A stretch of DNA of 64,000 bases from Pseudomonas pharyngis (GTDB lineage: Bacteria; Pseudomonadota; Gammaproteobacteria; Pseudomonadales; Pseudomonadaceae). Under the pieces are notes generated by a model. That model worked only from the letters and a program-made list of their open reading frames with translations, did no database searches and was not told the DNA's origin. The position numbers and the translations under genes are program-made. Where the stretch lies: assembly GCF_021602345.1 (NCBI RefSeq), contig NZ_BQID01000001.1, positions 124,001 to 188,000 of the forward strand. The letters run 5' to 3'. Position 1 is the first letter of the stretch. Every line of letters starts with the position of its first letter. Below are positions 26,645 to 35,649 of the stretch, one piece after another.

Positions 26645-26679
26645 GGTCGCTGCAGTGCAAGAGCTGGTCGCCGCAGTGC
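26645..26679. promoter_or_regulatory. Candidate CdhR operator (21-bp direct repeats)
   Basis: GGTCGCTGCAGTGC at 26645-26658 and GGTCGCCGCAGTGC at 26666-26679: one mismatch in 14, 21 bp apart and therefore on one DNA face, in the 192-bp cdhR-caiX divergent spacer. This is the geometry of AraC-family activator sites. The sequence differs from the CGAC sites near gbc, dgc and cbc. Confidence 0.6.
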
Positions 26680-26767
26680 GTTTTTACAGGGGCATTGCTG
26701 CGTAATTTGAGCATCACCGGCGCACAGATGCCGGAACCCACAATAACGACCTGCCGAGGAACCCGAC

Positions 26768-27712
26768 ATGAAACGACTGATCAGCAGCTGTGTTCTTGCA
26801 CTCAGCGGTACCGCGTTTTTAAGCGCCAGTGTCATGGCGGCCGATTCCGCATCGTGTCAGAACGTGCGCATGGGCGTGGTGAACTGGACCGACGTGATCG
26901 CCACCAGCGCCATGGCCCAGGTTCTGCTCGACGGCCTCGGCTACAGCACCAAACAGACCAGCGCCTCCCAGCAGATCGTCTTCGCCGGCATCCGCGACCA
27001 GCGTCTGGATCTGTTCCTCGGCTACTGGAACCCGTTGATGACCCAGACCATCACCCCGTTCGTCGAGGCCAACCAGGTCAAGGTGCTTGAAGCGCCGAGC
27101 CTCAAGGACGCCCGCGCCACCCTCGCCGTGCCGACCTATCTGGCGGACAAGGGCCTGAAAACCTTTGCCGACATCGCCAAGTTCGAGAAAGAGCTGGGCG
27201 GCAAGATCTACGGCATCGAACCAGGCTCGGGCGCCAACACCCAAATCAAGGCGATGATCGCCAAGAACCAGTTCGGCCTCGGCAAGTTCCAGCTCGTGGA
27301 ATCCAGCGAGGCCGGCATGCTCGCCGCCGTCGATCGCGCCGTGCGCCGCAAGGAAGCCGTGGTGTTCTTCGGCTGGGCGCCGCACCCGATGAACGTCAAC
27401 GTGCAGATGACCTATCTGACCGGCAGCGACGACGCCCTCGGCCCGAACGAAGGCATGGCCACCGTGTGGACCGTCACCGCACCGAAATACGCCGAACAAT
27501 GCCCGAACGTCAGCCGCCTGCTGAGCAACCTGACGTTCACCGCCGAAGACGAGAGCCGGATGATGCAGCCGCTGCTCGATCACAAGGACGCTTTCGAATC
27601 GGCCAAACAATGGCTCAAGGATCACCCGCAGGACAAACAGCGCTGGCTCGAAGGCGTTACCACTTTCGATGGCAAACCGGCGGCTGAAAACCTCCAGCTC
27701 ACCAGCAAATAA
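26768..27712 (+). CDS. caiX: Carnitine-binding periplasmic protein
   Basis: 314-residue quaternary-amine substrate-binding protein (OpuAC/ProX type II fold). The signal peptide ends near SVMAADS. Features: MGVVNWTDVIATSAMAQVLL, DLFLGYWNPLM (aromatic cage region), GIEPGSGANTQIK and FFGWAPHPMN. It delivers carnitine to the Cbc permease, since no permease is encoded nearby and CbcWV is known to serve several binding proteins. GAGGAACCCGAC precedes the ATG. First gene of the carnitine operon, divergent from cdhR. Confidence 0.93.
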   Translation: MKRLISSCVLALSGTAFLSASVMAADSASCQNVRMGVVNWTDVIATSAMAQVLLDGLGYSTKQTSASQQIVFAGIRDQRLDLFLGYWNPLMTQTITPFVEANQVKVLEAPSLKDARATLAVPTYLADKGLKTFADIAKFEKELGGKIYGIEPGSGANTQIKAMIAKNQFGLGKFQLVESSEAGMLAAVDRAVRRKEAVVFFGWAPHPMNVNVQMTYLTGSDDALGPNEGMATVWTVTAPKYAEQCPNVSRLLSNLTFTAEDESRMMQPLLDHKDAFESAKQWLKDHPQDKQRWLEGVTTFDGKPAAENLQLTSK

Positions 27713-27787
27713 ACCGCAACGAATGAACCACTTCGCAGCCCGCCACGGGCTGTGAACAGACCCATCACGCCTGAAGGAAAACGCACC

Positions 27788-28675
27788 ATGAATCACGACG
27801 TCATCATCACCTGCGCACTCACCGGTGCTGGCGACACGACCGCCAAAAGCCCACACGTGCCGGTCACTCCAAAACAGATCGCCGCAGCCGCAGTAGAAGC
27901 GGCCAAGGCCGGCGCCACGGTCGTGCACTGCCACGTTCGTGACCCGCAGACCGGCCAATTCAGCCGTGACGTGGCGCTGTACCGCGAAGTCATGGAGCGC
28001 ATCCGCGAAGCCGACGTCGACATCATCGTCAACCTCACCGCCGGCATGGGCGGTGACCTGGAAATCGGCCCGGGCGAGAACCCGATGGAGTTCGGCCCGA
28101 ACACCGATCTGGTCGGCCCGCTGACCCGTCTGGCCCACGTCGAAGAACTGCTTCCGGAAATCTGCACCCTGGATTGCGGCACCCTGAACTTCGGCGACGG
28201 CGACACCATTTACGTTTCCACCCCGGCCCAACTGCGGGCCGGCGCCAAACGCATCACCGAGCTGGGCGTGAAGGCGGAGCTGGAGATTTTCGACACCGGC
28301 CACCTGTGGTTCGCCAAACAGATGATCAAGGAAGGCCTGCTCGACAATCCGCTGTTCCAGCTGTGCCTGGGCATCCCGTGGGGCGCGCCAGCCGACACCA
28401 CCACCATGAAAGCCATGGTCGACAACCTGCCCGCCGACGCGGTGTGGGCCGGCTTCGGCATCGGCCGGATGCAGATGCCGATGGCTGCGCAAGCGGTGCT
28501 GCTCGGCGGCAACGTGCGGGTCGGTCTGGAAGACAACCTGTGGCTGGACAAAGGCGTGCTGGCGACCAACGGTCAACTGGTCGAACGTGCCACCGAAATC
28601 CTCAGCCGCCTCGGCGCCCGCGTGCTGACCCCGGCGGAAGGCCGCAAGAAGATGGGCCTGACCCAGCGCGGCTGA
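27788..28675 (+). CDS. cdhC: 3-Dehydrocarnitine cleavage enzyme (BKACE family)
   Basis: 295-residue beta-keto acid cleavage enzyme. It condenses 3-dehydrocarnitine with acetyl-CoA to give betainyl-CoA and acetoacetate. Zn ligands and family blocks: [21 protein letters not shown] (HxH), [21 protein letters not shown] and [12 protein letters not shown] 27788 follows AAGGAAAACGCACC. It is part of the caiX operon and is followed directly by an intrinsic terminator placed before cdhA. Confidence 0.93.
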   Translation: MNHDVIITCALTGAGDTTAKSPHVPVTPKQIAAAAVEAAKAGATVVHCHVRDPQTGQFSRDVALYREVMERIREADVDIIVNLTAGMGGDLEIGPGENPMEFGPNTDLVGPLTRLAHVEELLPEICTLDCGTLNFGDGDTIYVSTPAQLRAGAKRITELGVKAELEIFDTGHLWFAKQMIKEGLLDNPLFQLCLGIPWGAPADTTTMKAMVDNLPADAVWAGFGIGRMQMPMAAQAVLLGGNVRVGLEDNLWLDKGVLATNGQLVERATEILSRLGARVLTPAEGRKKMGLTQRG

Positions 28676-28690
28676 AATCACCCTTTCCCC

Positions 28691-28724
28691 CGGTGGGCGG
28701 GCCATTGACGCCCACCGTTTTTTT
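28691..28724 (+). terminator. Intrinsic terminator between cdhC and cdhA
   Basis: CGGTGGGCG stem (28691-28699) pairs with CGCCCACCG (28709-28717), a 9-nt loop, then seven T (28718-28724). The cdhA ATG is only 21 nt further on, so this sits inside the operon and should lower cdhA expression unless read through. Confidence 0.85.
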
Positions 28725-28745
28725 GCCTCATTCCAGGAAGTGACC

Positions 28746-29711
28746 ATGAGCTTTATCACCGAAATCAAAACCTTCGCAGCACTGGGCAGCGGCGTCATCG
28801 GCAGCGGCTGGGTCGCCCGCGCCCTCGCCCACGGCCTCGACGTGGTGGCCTGGGATCCGGCGCCGGGTGCCGAAGCGGCGCTGCGCAAACGCGTGGCCAA
28901 TGCCTGGGGCGCGCTGGAGAAAAACGGTCTGGCGCCGGGCGCGTCGCAGGATCGCCTACGCTTTGTGGCGACCATTGAAGAGTGCGTGCGCGATGCGGAT
29001 TTCATCCAGGAAAGCGCCCCGGAACGCCTCGAACTGAAACTGGAACTGCACAGCAAGATCAGCGCGGCAGCCAAGCCGAATGCGTTGATCGGTTCCAGCA
29101 CTTCCGGCCTGTTGCCAAGCGAGTTCTACGAGAGCTCGACCCACCCGGAACGCTGCGTGGTCGGTCACCCGTTCAACCCGGTTTACCTGCTGCCGCTGGT
29201 GGAAGTGGTCGGCGGCAAGAACACCGCGCCCGAAGCCGTGCAGGCCGCGATGAAAGTCTACGAATCCCTCGGCATGCGCCCGCTGCATGTGCGCAAGGAA
29301 GTGCCAGGCTTCATCGCCGACCGCCTGCTCGAAGCGCTGTGGCGCGAGGCGCTGCATCTGGTCAACGACGGGGTGGCAACCACCGGTGAAATCGACGACG
29401 CGATCCGCTTTGGCGCCGGTCTGCGCTGGTCGTTCATGGGCACGTTTTTGACCTACACCCTGGCCGGAGGTGATGCCGGCATGCGCCACTTCATGTCGCA
29501 GTTCGGCCCGGCGTTGCAGTTGCCGTGGACATACCTGCCGGCACCGGAACTGACCGAAAAGTTGATCGACAATGTGGTGGACGGCACCAGCGATCAGTTG
29601 GGCCGGCACAGTATTTCGGCGCTGGAGCGCTATCGTGATGATTGCCTGCTGGCGGTGCTTGAGGCGGTGAAGACCACCAAAGAGAAGCATGGGATGAGTT
29701 TCAGCGAGTAA
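28746..29711 (+). CDS. cdhA: L-carnitine 3-dehydrogenase
   Basis: NAD-dependent oxidation of L-carnitine to 3-dehydrocarnitine. 321 residues of the 3-hydroxyacyl-CoA dehydrogenase fold. Features: [18 protein letters not shown] (NAD), [42 protein letters not shown] and [20 protein letters not shown] 28746 has AGGAAG at 7 nt; a GTG two codons earlier is less well placed. A terminator immediately upstream implies read-through from cdhC. A REP pair follows before cdhB. Confidence 0.94.
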   Translation: MSFITEIKTFAALGSGVIGSGWVARALAHGLDVVAWDPAPGAEAALRKRVANAWGALEKNGLAPGASQDRLRFVATIEECVRDADFIQESAPERLELKLELHSKISAAAKPNALIGSSTSGLLPSEFYESSTHPERCVVGHPFNPVYLLPLVEVVGGKNTAPEAVQAAMKVYESLGMRPLHVRKEVPGFIADRLLEALWREALHLVNDGVATTGEIDDAIRFGAGLRWSFMGTFLTYTLAGGDAGMRHFMSQFGPALQLPWTYLPAPELTEKLIDNVVDGTSDQLGRHSISALERYRDDCLLAVLEAVKTTKEKHGMSFSE

Positions 29712-29734
29712 CCGGCCAGCAGGACTGGCCCCAT

Positions 29735-29797
29735 CGCGAGCAGGCTCGCTCCCACATTTGGAATGCAGTCACCTGTGGGAGCGAGCCTGCTCGCGAT
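29735..29797. repeat. REP pair between cdhA and cdhB
   Basis: Inverted REP copies at 29735-29757 and 29775-29797, 17 bp apart, within the carnitine operon. Confidence 0.93.
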
Positions 29798-29836
29798 GAC
29801 GATAGCCCAATCACCCATTGCTCTGGATCAGCCACC

Positions 29837-30313
29837 ATGCCCACCCTCACCACCTACCAAACCCGCATCATCCCCGACTGGGTCGACTACAACGGCCACC
29901 TGCGCGACGCCTTCTATCTGCTGATTTTCAGCTACGCCACCGACGCCCTGATGGATCGCCTCGGCATGGACAGCAACAACCGCGAAGCCAGCGGTCACTC
30001 GCTGTTCACCCTCGAACTGCACCTCAACTACCTGCACGAAGTGAAGCTCGATGCCGAAGTCGAAGTGCGCACGCAGATCATCGGTCACGACCAGAAACGC
30101 CTGCACCTCTATCACAGCCTGCATCTGGCCGGCGGTGACAAGGAGCTTGCCGGCAACGAACAGATGCTGCTGCACGTCGACCTGGCCGGGCCGCGTTCCG
30201 CGCCGTTTACCCCGGACACCCTGAGCCGTCTGCAAGCCATCGTCGCCGAGCAGGCCGACCTGCCCGCCCCGGCTTACATCGGCCGGGTCATCGCCCTGCC
30301 CCCAGCCCGGTAA
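29837..30313 (+). CDS. cdhB: Betainyl-CoA thioesterase
   Basis: 158-residue hot-dog fold thioesterase of the 4-hydroxybenzoyl-CoA type. It has PDWVDYNGHLRDAFYLLIFSYA with the catalytic-region DYNGH, and HSLFTLELHLNYLHEV. Within the carnitine cluster it should hydrolyse betainyl-CoA from CdhC to glycine betaine, joining carnitine to the betaine pathway. The Shine-Dalgarno is weak. It follows cdhA after a REP pair and precedes the gamma-butyrobetaine dioxygenase by 24 nt. Confidence 0.88.
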   Translation: MPTLTTYQTRIIPDWVDYNGHLRDAFYLLIFSYATDALMDRLGMDSNNREASGHSLFTLELHLNYLHEVKLDAEVEVRTQIIGHDQKRLHLYHSLHLAGGDKELAGNEQMLLHVDLAGPRSAPFTPDTLSRLQAIVAEQADLPAPAYIGRVIALPPAR

Positions 30314-30337
30314 ACTCATCCATCGCAAGGAGCCACC

Positions 30338-31501
30338 ATGCAAACCGCCGCCGCAGTTGCCGATTTTCGTACTTATCCGTTGATCAGCGCGCTGAACGGC
30401 GTGCAGAACCTGGCGGATCGCGTCCTGATTGAATGGGCCGACGGGCGCGTCAGCCCGTTTCACCACGTGTGGCTGCGGGACAATTGCCCGTGTCCGCACT
30501 GCGTCTACAGCGTCACCCGTGAGCAGGTGTTCGAGATCATCGATGCGGCTCCCGACCTGACGCCATCCGCGGTGCACATCGACACCGATGGCTGCCTGCG
30601 TATCGACTGGCAGGACGGCCACCTCAGCCGCTTCGATGCCGGCTGGTTGCGCGCCCACGCCTACGATGATGAATCGCGCACCGAACGCCTCGCCTCCAGG
30701 CCGAAACCCTTCCTGTGGCGCAGTGATTTGCAGTTGCCGGTGTTCGACTATGCGGCGCTGATGAACGACAACGCCGCACTGCTGCAATGGTTGCTGGCGG
30801 TACGCGACATCGGCCTGACCCAAGTGCGCGGCGTACCCACCGAACCCGGTTCGCTGAAGCTGGTCGCCCAGCGCATTTCGTTCATCCGCGAGAGCAACTT
30901 CGGCGTGCTGTTCAACGTGCAATCCAAGGCCGACGCCGACAGCAATGCCTACACCGCTTTCAACCTGCCATTGCACACCGACCTGCCGACCCGCGAGCTG
31001 CAACCGGGCCTGCAATTTCTGCATTGCCTGGTGAACGACGCCGAGGGTGGCGAGAGCATTTTCGTCGACGGTTTTGCGATTGCCGAAGCGTTGCGCCAGG
31101 AAGATCCCGCGTCGTTTCAGGCGCTGTGCGAAATCCCGGTGGAGTTTCGCAACAAGGACCGCCACAGCGACTATCGCTGCCTCGCACCGATCATCGTCCT
31201 GGATGCCTTGGGCCGGGTCGCGGAAATCCGCATGGCCAACTTCCTGCGCGGCGCGTTCGACACGTCCGTGGAGCAGATGCCCCTGCTGTATCGCGCTTAT
31301 CGGCGCTTCATCGCCATGACCCGCGAGCCACGCTTTCGGGTAATGCAGCGGCTCAATCCGGGCGAGTTGTGGTGCTTCGACAACCGCCGCGCTTTGCACG
31401 CGCGCAATGCGTTCGACCCGACCACCGGGGCCCGGCATTTTCAGGGCTGCTACATCGACCGGGATGAATTGCTGTCGCGGATTCTGGTGTTGCAGCGCTA
31501 G
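30338..31501 (+). CDS. Gamma-butyrobetaine dioxygenase
   Basis: 387 residues. Fe(II)/2-oxoglutarate enzyme hydroxylating gamma-butyrobetaine to L-carnitine. The N-terminal zinc domain has WLRDNCPCPHCVY. The TauD-type catalytic domain has LPLHTDLPT (HxD iron ligands), FLHCLVNDAEGGESIFVDG, FDNRRALHAR (distal His) and a 2-oxoglutarate Arg in GARHFQG. AAGGAG precedes the ATG. It is the last gene of the carnitine module, feeding CdhA with carnitine. It ends 15 bp before a REP pair. Confidence 0.9.
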   Translation: MQTAAAVADFRTYPLISALNGVQNLADRVLIEWADGRVSPFHHVWLRDNCPCPHCVYSVTREQVFEIIDAAPDLTPSAVHIDTDGCLRIDWQDGHLSRFDAGWLRAHAYDDESRTERLASRPKPFLWRSDLQLPVFDYAALMNDNAALLQWLLAVRDIGLTQVRGVPTEPGSLKLVAQRISFIRESNFGVLFNVQSKADADSNAYTAFNLPLHTDLPTRELQPGLQFLHCLVNDAEGGESIFVDGFAIAEALRQEDPASFQALCEIPVEFRNKDRHSDYRCLAPIIVLDALGRVAEIRMANFLRGAFDTSVEQMPLLYRAYRRFIAMTREPRFRVMQRLNPGELWCFDNRRALHARNAFDPTTGARHFQGCYIDRDELLSRILVLQR

Positions 31502-31516
31502 ACCGCGTCATCGTTC

Positions 31517-31579
31517 ATCGCCAGCAGGCTGGCTCCCACAAAGAGCGCATTTCAATGTGGGAGCCAGCCTGCTGGCGAT
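31517..31579. repeat. REP pair, GCCAGC variant
   Basis: ATCGCCAGCAGGCTGGCTCC at 31517 and its inverse ending at 31579, 17 bp apart. This is the compensated variant (CCAGC/GCTGG) of the usual CGAGC/GCTCG stem. Confidence 0.93.
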
Positions 31580-31610
31580 GAATGCACCTCGATTTACCTG
31601 ACACACAGGC

Positions 31611-31648
31611 AAAAAAAGCCCCGATACAAGCCGTGACAGGATCGGGGC
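31611..31648 (-). terminator. Intrinsic terminator facing left with no annotated gene
   Basis: On the minus strand GCCCCGAT, a 15-nt loop, ATCGGGGC, then a run of seven T (31611-31617 reads as A on the plus strand). No leftward gene ends nearby: gbdR stops at 32211. It may end an unannotated minus-strand RNA from 31.65-31.85 kb, or trap stray transcription. Confidence 0.65.
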
Positions 31649-31859
31649 GAGGGTACTGTTGAGGAGCTGCCGTGGCGAGGGTGACCAAACCTTCGTGAAG
31701 CGAGCTGAGGCCAGTGTGCCCACTCCCCTTGACGGCGAGTTAGCCGAAAACGACCTGTTCATAGCCGTCGCGGCCAATGCGACAAATCGCCCTTGCCGTG
31801 CCTGGGCAGGCCTACCAGAATCGAGCCACGACCTCCGTTGCCGAAGAAGGATTCGCGTC

Positions 31860-32123
31860 ATGATGTATGCCGATTTGATCGATCAGGAAGACCTGTTGGG
31901 CCAACTCAAGTCGTTGGGTTTTCAAGTGCCGAGCGGTTCAACTGCCGAGCAGGCCTGTGAGTATGCGGTGCGCGGTCTGGATAACGTTCGCGCCTTTGAA
32001 CTGCGCAAGATGGTCAAGGACATGTACACCAGCGGCGCCAGCATCCAGCCTGCAGTGCGTCAGGCCATCGACAAACAATTGTTGCCGGCATTGGCGCAAT
32101 ACCAGCAAACCCATAGCGCCTGA
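31860..32123 (+). CDS. Small conserved Pseudomonas protein (87 aa)
   Basis: Begins MMYADLIDQEDLLGQLKSLG, predicted mostly helical, with a YAVRGLDNVRAFELRKMVKDMY segment that looks amphipathic. No signal peptide, no recognised domain. Either of two adjacent ATGs (31860, 31863) could start it. It stands alone between the dioxygenase gene and gbdR, with REP pairs on both sides. Function unknown; reality is supported by compact codon structure and placement only. Confidence 0.6.
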   Translation: MMYADLIDQEDLLGQLKSLGFQVPSGSTAEQACEYAVRGLDNVRAFELRKMVKDMYTSGASIQPAVRQAIDKQLLPALAQYQQTHSA

Positions 32124-32130
32124 AAAATTC

Positions 32131-32194
32131 ATTCGCGAGCAGGCTCGCTCCCACATTGGAATGCATTCCTGTGTGGGAGCGAGCCTGCTCGCGA
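32131..32194. repeat. REP pair downstream of gbdR
   Basis: Inverted REP copies at 32131-32154 and 32173-32194 between the convergent small gene and gbdR. Confidence 0.93.
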
Positions 32195-32210
32195 AAAACG
32201 ATGACCCGGT

Positions 32211-33314
32211 CTACAGCCTTACACTGGCGAATGTGGATTCGTTGCGTGCCTGGCTCAACGCCGACATCGGCCCGGAAAGCGGCGACATCACGATGGCCTG
32301 CGGCAGCGGCATCATCGCCACCTGCTGGGTGGTGTTGGAGCCGACGCGCTCGTCACGCGGCGGAATGCCGAAGTATTCGCGGTAGCACTTGGAGAAGTGC
32401 GGTGTCGACACGAAGCCGCAGACCGACGCCACTTCGATGATCGACATCGGCGTCTGCTTGAGCAGTTGCCGCGCGCGGATCAGGCGCAGCTTGAGGTAGT
32501 AGCGCGACGGCGAGCAGTGCAGGTATTTCTGGAACAGGCGCTCGAGCTGGCGACGGGACACGGCGACGTACACCGCCAGTTCGTCGAGGTCGATCGGCTC
32601 CTCCAGGTTGGCTTCCATCAACGCAACGATTTCCTGCAGTTTCGGCTGGTTGGTGCCGAGCATGTGCTTGAGCGGCACACGCTGGTGATCCTGCTCGTTG
32701 CGGATGCGCTCGTAGACGAACATCTCGGAGATCGCGGCGGACAGTTCACGACCGTGATCGCGACTGATCAGGTGCAGCATCATGTCCAGCGGCGCGGTGC
32801 CGCCGGAGCTGGTGAAACGGTTGCGGTCGAGGGTGAACAGACGGGTGCTCATCGCAACGCGCGGGAAAGCTTCCTGCATCGCCGCCAGACATTCCCAGTG
32901 CACGCTGCAATCGAAACCGTCGAGCAGGCCGGCGCAAGCCAGGGCCCAACTGCCGGTGCACACGGCACCGAGGCGGCGCGACTGGCGCGCCTGGCTTTGC
33001 AGCCACGACACGTGTTCACGGGTAACGGTGCGTTGAATGCCGATCCCGCCGCACACGATGACGGTGTCGAGGGCCGGGGCTTTGTGCATGGAAGCGTCGG
33101 GGGTGATCTGCAGACCGTCACTGGCCCAGACCTGGCCGCCGTCGACGGTGAGGGTGGTCCAGCGATACAGCTCGCGACCGGACAACTGGTTGGCCATGCG
33201 CAGCGGTTCGACTGCGGATGCCAGGGAAATCAGCGTGAAATTGTCCAGCAGCAGAAAGCCGATGGATTGAGGCGCACGGTTCTGGGGTTGAGCCCCGGAG
33301 TTGAACGACGTCAT
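32211..33314 (-). CDS. gbdR: Glycine betaine/dimethylglycine-responsive activator
   Basis: 367 residues, the length of P. aeruginosa GbdR. A GATase-like sensor domain (SIGFLLLDNFTLISLASAVEPLR, about 17-39) is followed by an AraC/XylS DNA-binding domain: LDELAVYVAVSRRQLERLF and SIIEVASVCGFVSTPHFSKCYREYFG. It has a Ser/Met-rich C-terminal tail of about 45 residues. It is known to activate gbcA, gbcB, dgcAB, sox and choline-metabolism genes when betaine or dimethylglycine accumulates. It is transcribed toward the carnitine cluster and flanked by a 524-bp spacer with a possible small RNA. Confidence 0.94.
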   Translation of the reverse strand: MTSFNSGAQPQNRAPQSIGFLLLDNFTLISLASAVEPLRMANQLSGRELYRWTTLTVDGGQVWASDGLQITPDASMHKAPALDTVIVCGGIGIQRTVTREHVSWLQSQARQSRRLGAVCTGSWALACAGLLDGFDCSVHWECLAAMQEAFPRVAMSTRLFTLDRNRFTSSGGTAPLDMMLHLISRDHGRELSAAISEMFVYERIRNEQDHQRVPLKHMLGTNQPKLQEIVALMEANLEEPIDLDELAVYVAVSRRQLERLFQKYLHCSPSRYYLKLRLIRARQLLKQTPMSIIEVASVCGFVSTPHFSKCYREYFGIPPRDERVGSNTTQQVAMMPLPQAIVMSPLSGPMSALSQARNESTFASVRL

Positions 33315-33601
33315 CGCGGTATCTCCTCACACAAAGCGGGTGATGGCCTCAGGCGGAGGCTCTTGTTATTGCCATCGTTCTCTTGCGTGAGACGGGCTTT
33401 GTTATGACAGAGCAATTGCCATGCCTAAAATTGAATGGCTGTTCAATAACTCCTGAAAACGACGTCGCGACGCGTCTATACAAGCGCTCCGCCGGAGGGT
33501 AATTCGAAGTGCCATCAGCGGCCGCGAAAGCCCTGCCCCGGAGCGTGTGAGCAAATCGGTAGCACTTGTGGGAACTGGCCTGCGCGCGATTGTCCTACAG
33601 T

Positions 33602-33704
33602 GTCACCGCAGGCACGGGTGACGGACGGTAGCGCCTGCGAATCAGGCGCTGGAGGCAGGAAAGACTCTTATCCGATAGCGACGCGCCAAAAGGTGGCGCG
33701 TTTT
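33602..33704 (+). ncRNA. Candidate small RNA with three hairpins and terminator
   Basis: In the 524-bp gbdR-sdaB spacer three stems occur in a row: GTCACC/GGTGAC (33602-33622), AGCGCCTG/CAGGCGCT (33630-33650) and ACGCGCC/GGCGCGT (33681-33701) followed by TTTT. The last looks like a rightward terminator. A TACAGT box at 33595 could be a -10 element, but no good -35 was seen. No Rfam family was recognised by eye. The rest of 33315-33601 shows nothing clear. Confidence 0.4.
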
Positions 33705-33749
33705 GATTCCGGTGTGCACTTTACGCGCAGTTTTGACTGGTCCGGCCTC

Positions 33750-33822
33750 ATCGCCAGCAGGCTGGCTCCCACAGTTTTTGCGAACGCCGCAAATCCAGTG
33801 TGGGAGCCAGCCTGCTGGCGAT
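33750..33822. repeat. REP pair, GCCAGC variant, after sdaB
   Basis: Inverted copies at 33750-33772 and 33800-33822 of the CCAGCAGGCTGG variant, next to the sdaB stop. Confidence 0.92.
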
Positions 33823-33838
33823 AGGAGGCAACTCGGAA

Positions 33839-35215
33839 TCAGCACTCCACCGCGCTGACCGCCAACCCGCCCCGCGAAGTCTCTTTATATTTGTCATGCA
33901 TGTCGGCGCCGGTATCGCGCATGGTGCGGATCACCCGGTCCAGCGAGATGAAGTGCTGACCGTCCCCACGCAAGGCCATCTGCGCCGCGTTGATCGCCTT
34001 CACCGCCGCAATCGCATTGCGCTCGATGCACGGCACTTGCACCAGGCCGCCCACCGGATCGCAGGTCAGGCCAAGGTTATGTTCGAGGCCGATTTCCGCC
34101 GCGTTGCACAATTGCTCCGGGCTTGCGCCGAGAATTTCCGCCAGACCAGCCGCCGCCATTGCGCAGGCCGAACCGACTTCCCCCTGACACCCGACTTCGG
34201 CACCTGAGATCGAGGCGTTCTTCTTGCACAGAATCCCCACCGCCGCCGCCCCGAGGAAGTAATCGACCACATTGGCGTCGGTCACCGCCTCGCTGAATTT
34301 CATGAAGTAGTGCAGCACCGCCGGAATGATCCCCGCCGCGCCGTTGGTGGGTGCCGTGACCATGCGCCCGCCGGCGGCGTTTTCCTCGTTCACCGCCAGG
34401 GCGAACAGGTTGACCCACTCCATCGCGCTGAGGGTCGAGCCGATCACGTTGGGCTTGTTCAATTCCTGAAGACTGCGGTGCAACTTCGCCGCACGGCGGC
34501 GCACGTTGAGGCCGCCCGGCAGGATGCCTTCGTGCTTGAGGCCCTGCTCGACGCAATCCTGCATCGCCCGCCAGAGCTTCATCAGGCCAGCGCGAATTTC
34601 CTCTTCGCTGCGCCAGACCTTCTCGTTGGCCATCATCAATTCGGCCACGCGCAGGTTGTGGGTCTTGCACAGCTCCAGCAGCTCCACCGCGCTGGAAAAG
34701 TCGTAAGGCAACTCGGTGCGATCCAGATCCACCACGCCGCTGGAGGCCTGCGCCTCGTCCACCACAAAACCGCCGCCGACCGAATAGTAGGTGTCGCGAT
34801 GCAGCTCGCCGTGATCGCCTTCGGCAACCAGGGTCATGGCGTTGGGGTGGAACGGCAGGTTCTCGTCGATCAGGCGCATGTCCCGGCCCCATATAAAGGG
34901 CACCGACAAACGACCGTCGAGCAACAGCGTATGGGTTTCACGCAGGGCCTGGATCCGCGGGCCGATCTGCGACGGGTCGATCGCGTCCGGCCACTCGCCC
35001 ATCAGCCCCATGATCACCGCGTTGTCGCTGCCGTGACCGACCCCGGTGGCCGACAGCGAACCGAACAGCTGCACCTCGATGCGGCGCACCTGCTCCAGTA
35101 GATGTTTGTCGCGCAACGACTCGACGAACAGGGCGGCGGCGCGCATGGGCCCGACGGTGTGGGAACTGGAAGGGCCAATGCCGATTTTGAACAGGTCGAA
35201 AACGCTGATAGCCAT
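33839..35215 (-). CDS. sdaB: L-serine ammonia-lyase
   Basis: 458 residues. An iron-sulfur enzyme deaminating serine to pyruvate and ammonia, the exit of betaine-derived carbon into central metabolism. Signature [22 protein letters not shown] at the N-terminus, [16 protein letters not shown], and 4Fe-4S-type cysteines in [12 protein letters not shown] and [14 protein letters not shown]. Full length with no lesion. Divergent from cbcX and next to gbdR, as in P. aeruginosa, which supports sdaB over other serine dehydratase paralogs. Confidence 0.94.
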   Translation of the reverse strand: MAISVFDLFKIGIGPSSSHTVGPMRAAALFVESLRDKHLLEQVRRIEVQLFGSLSATGVGHGSDNAVIMGLMGEWPDAIDPSQIGPRIQALRETHTLLLDGRLSVPFIWGRDMRLIDENLPFHPNAMTLVAEGDHGELHRDTYYSVGGGFVVDEAQASSGVVDLDRTELPYDFSSAVELLELCKTHNLRVAELMMANEKVWRSEEEIRAGLMKLWRAMQDCVEQGLKHEGILPGGLNVRRRAAKLHRSLQELNKPNVIGSTLSAMEWVNLFALAVNEENAAGGRMVTAPTNGAAGIIPAVLHYFMKFSEAVTDANVVDYFLGAAAVGILCKKNASISGAEVGCQGEVGSACAMAAAGLAEILGASPEQLCNAAEIGLEHNLGLTCDPVGGLVQVPCIERNAIAAVKAINAAQMALRGDGQHFISLDRVIRTMRDTGADMHDKYKETSRGGLAVSAVEC

Positions 35216-35458
35216 TGCTGCAGAGCTCCTGAGAGTGCCGGTCCGGGGCGTGAAGCGCCCGCTGGCGGAGCTGCTACGCTCAAGCTGCGATCCGCCGGAA
35301 TGCCCGCATCATCGGGCTTTTCCCCGGTCGCTCGGCGTCTGACACCGACGCACTCATGCCCACTAACGCCGTGCCGGTTTCAGCCCGTGTTTTCGCCGTT
35401 TTTATGCGGTTCAGATGGCCAGAAAGGGCAGAAAAAAGCTGTAAACGACGTCACTGAC

Positions 35459-35500
35459 ACTGGATGCGACCATCCCTGTACTGGATACGACGCACCCTGT
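35459..35500. promoter_or_regulatory. Candidate GbdR operator upstream of cbcX (21-bp direct repeats)
   Basis: Two abutting 21-bp copies (35459-35479 and 35480-35500) identical at 17 positions, sharing ACTGGAT, CGAC and CCCTGT blocks. They lie 150 bp before the cbcX ATG and 245 bp from sdaB. This fits a dimeric AraC-type activator. Flanking 35216-35458 and 35501-35649 show no other clear signal. Confidence 0.6.
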
Positions 35501-35649
35501 AGGCGTCAGATTTTCACTGGTACATGATCGTATCGACTCGATTGCAAGGCGCTGCGGTAGAGCTGTCTCCAGAACGCCATCCAACCGCAACCCATAAGTG
35601 CGGTGGTCCAATCGGAACACTGCCAAAAAAAACACCAAGGAGTCCATTC

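Noticed and set aside
26819-29101. Very long open frame antisense to caiX, cdhC and cdhA
   Set aside because: Low-complexity Arg/Gly/Val/Ala/His-rich translation with no family; typical shadow of high-GC codon bias. The plus-strand genes are fully recognised.
29735-29797. Short spaced repeats that could suggest a CRISPR array
   Set aside because: Only two copies per locus, always inverted, with the dispersed Pseudomonas REP sequence; no cas genes.
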